Assembly: GCA_947499635.1 (NCBI GenBank)
Contig: CANMPD010000009.1
Coordinates: 96,478-160,477, forward strand
Source of the DNA: an uncultured Paracoccaceae bacterium
Lineage (GTDB): Bacteria; Pseudomonadota; Alphaproteobacteria; Rhodobacterales; Rhodobacteraceae
Direction of reading: 5' to 3'
DNA: 64,000 nt
The notes below the pieces were generated by a model. That model saw only the letters and a program-made list of their open reading frames with translations, was not told where the DNA came from and did no database searches. Numbering within the stretch: the first letter of the stretch is position 1; every line of letters begins with the position of its first letter. Positions 62,716 through 64,000 of this stretch are shown here, piece by piece. The position numbers were made by a program, and so were the translations under genes.

Positions 62716-64000
62716 CTAATGCTGCTGACGGTGCATGAGTGCGGTAATCATCGGACTTGGTGAAAAGCTGCCATTTGCCGCTTTTTGTGAGAGATGACGT
62801 AGGTAGCCACCTGGATTTTTGATTTCGTCAAACCGCTGTAGCATCGCTGCCAGTACAGTCGCCGCATTTTCAGATCCCATATATTTCATAGCAGCTTTCC
62901 AGACGTCAGGCGTAATCCCCATCATCGGACGCAGACGATCGGCGGTTTTGACAAATTCGTGCCAATGACGAATGGGGCCTTCTGCATAGGTATGGATTTC
63001 ACTGCAACAGTTGAGAACCATAGACAAAGGTAGGTTAGGTCGTTTGATAATGTCTAACGTATCGTCTTGTGGTTTCAGATCTGTTGACTGTGCGGACGCC
63101 TTTTTAGGAGTTTCTTTGCAAATACTATTCTCTGCATTTGACGGGCTTTTGTAGGTGTTCTCCGATTGTGTTTGTTCGGCGTCAAATTTACCGCCTTCAG
63201 AATCTAAATATTCTTTATCTGAATTCTGATGGTGCTGCTCATTTTGAATGGCACTGGTGCTCAATTGTGGTGTTTCTAAAGGTCTGATGTGTTCGATGAC
63301 GGGCGGGTCGAGGATTTCGCGGGCTGTGGTAAGGGCGCGATTAAGGTCGGTTTCGAGGCCGTGCAGCTGCGCAATAGACAGCTTGCGGCGCAGGCTGCGG
63401 GCGGTGAGGGCTGCGAGGTCCGAGAGTTGGTCCCACAGTGCTGTGTCAGGGCGCAGGTCGGCACCATAAAGCGCGAGGGCTGCGAGGTCGCGCCGCATCA
63501 GGCTGACGGTCTCGCGTTGCCGTCTATAGGCTTCTTGTGCGGCACGTTGTGTTTCCGCGTGGTTGCAGATTTCGTCCATGCGCAGGGGTAGGGGGCTAAG
63601 GTCAAACCCATAGGCCACCTTGTCACCGTGAAAGCTGCGGGCGTAGCGTTTTCCATTGGGACTGTCGCGGCGCAGTATGACACCGCAGTCTACCAAATGT
63701 TTCAAATGGCGACGCATGGTGGAATTGGCCATCCCGTTGAGGCGCTCACAAATGGCGCGGTTCGACGGGTAGATGATCAGCGGCTGTGTCGGGTCCAGCA
63801 GCGGAGTTGGGTGAAAGCTGAGCAAGGCTTGCAACACGCTTAGGTCACGGTCCGACAGACCCAATGCTGTGCGGGCGCAGGTCAGCTCGCGCAGGATCTC
63901 CCATTTGTTGCATTCCCTTTGCAGGGGGGTGGTGGGGGTGACGTGTTGCGGTGCGTGACCGTCCAACGGGGTCGATACAGGTGATATTTTTTGTATCTGG
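62716..64000 (-). CDS. repC: Replication initiator RepC of a repABC replicon, 5' end outside window
   Basis: The frame is open to the right edge, so the N-terminus is cut by the window; an in-frame TTG at 63966 is a weak start candidate. The visible 420-odd residues show the RepC N-terminal block (CNKWEILRELTCARTALGLSDRDLSVLQALLSFHP in two parts, then YPSNRAICERLNGMANSTMRRHLKHLVDCGVI, a winged-helix DNA-binding region). After a polar, AT-richer linker comes the C-terminal RepC block with TPDVWKAAMKYMGSENAATVLAAMLQRF and IKNPGGYLRHLSQKA. RepC initiates replication at an origin normally inside its own gene. repA and repB should lie to the right. Confidence 0.92.
   Translation of the reverse strand, partial: QIQKISPVSTPLDGHAPQHVTPTTPLQRECNKWEILRELTCARTALGLSDRDLSVLQALLSFHPTPLLDPTQPLIIYPSNRAICERLNGMANSTMRRHLKHLVDCGVILRRDSPNGKRYARSFHGDKVAYGFDLSPLPLRMDEICNHAETQRAAQEAYRRQRETVSLMRRDLAALALYGADLRPDTALWDQLSDLAALTARSLRRKLSIAQLHGLETDLNRALTTAREILDPPVIEHIRPLETPQLSTSAIQNEQHHQNSDKEYLDSEGGKFDAEQTQSENTYKSPSNAENSICKETPKKASAQSTDLKPQDDTLDIIKRPNLPLSMVLNCCSEIHTYAEGPIRHWHEFVKTADRLRPMMGITPDVWKAAMKYMGSENAATVLAAMLQRFDEIKNPGGYLRHLSQKAANGSFSPSPMITALMHRQQH

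Noticed and set aside
1..64000. CRISPR arrays, tRNA or rRNA genes, prophage or intact transposons.
   Set aside because: None seen on reading through; no regularly spaced repeats, no RNA-gene-like conserved segments, and only one decayed IS fragment.

Overview
The window looks like part of a repABC-type plasmid or chromid of a roseobacter-like alphaproteobacterium (Rhodobacterales). The grounds are a RepC replication initiator running off the right edge, a palindrome close to the repABC parS consensus just downstream of it, and the general gene stock: TRAP and spermidine-type ABC transporters, BetA, and many GntR-free LysR/TetR control units. Almost every base is coding and operons are packed with ATGA-type overlaps. 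No tRNA, rRNA or CRISPR array was seen. The only mobile-element trace is an eroded IS3-family transposase near 37.1-37.5 kb.

Region 1 (1-36.9 kb) is a siderophore locus. After the end of a choline dehydrogenase gene come a FecBCD/E-like uptake operon (1.66-4.58 kb), a small secreted CxxC protein, a phosphopantetheinyl transferase, a TetR regulator and an isochorismate synthase. A single minus-strand operon of about 24 kb (32.17 down to 8.26 kb) then encodes, in transcription order: ornithine N-hydroxylase, MbtH-like protein, salicylate-synthase-type enzyme, alpha/beta hydrolase, salicyl-AMP ligase, a free-standing threonine adenylation domain, ArCP-Cy-PCP protein, a free-standing condensation domain, a C-A-PCP NRPS, a PLP decarboxylase and a C-C-A-PCP-reductase NRPS. 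A second operon (36.93 down to 32.62 kb) carries the TonB receptor, a second binding protein and the ferric-siderophore reductase. The sequence predicts a mixed salicyl-methyloxazoline/hydroxamate siderophore released reductively. I know of no described roseobacter siderophore of this type. Two details stand out. The salicylate synthase has Gly where the catalytic Glu of the family sits, and a separate, intact isochorismate synthase lies in the same locus. A 24-bp palindrome recurs in front of three siderophore transcription units.

Region 2 (37.7-45.2 kb) is a compact detoxification/redox island: glyoxalase-like protein, two FMN-binding PPOX proteins of one paralogous type plus a shorter one, two glutathione transferases, a cupin, an atypical SDR, a flavin amine oxidase and a TetR regulator. 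An 18-bp palindrome (CTACCTACTAGAAGGTTG type) occurs in front of three of its transcription units and is the likely operator.

Region 3 (45.3-62.6 kb) is a catabolic/uptake region: two LysR regulators, a TAXI-TRAP transporter, a nitrilase, a first spermidine/putrescine-type ABC operon, a LysR regulator with a nucleoside-deaminase-like gene, a TetR regulator with a large divergent inverted repeat, and a second spermidine/putrescine-type ABC operon ending in a metallo-beta-lactamase-fold hydrolase. Region 4 (62.6-64 kb) is the repC end of the replication module.
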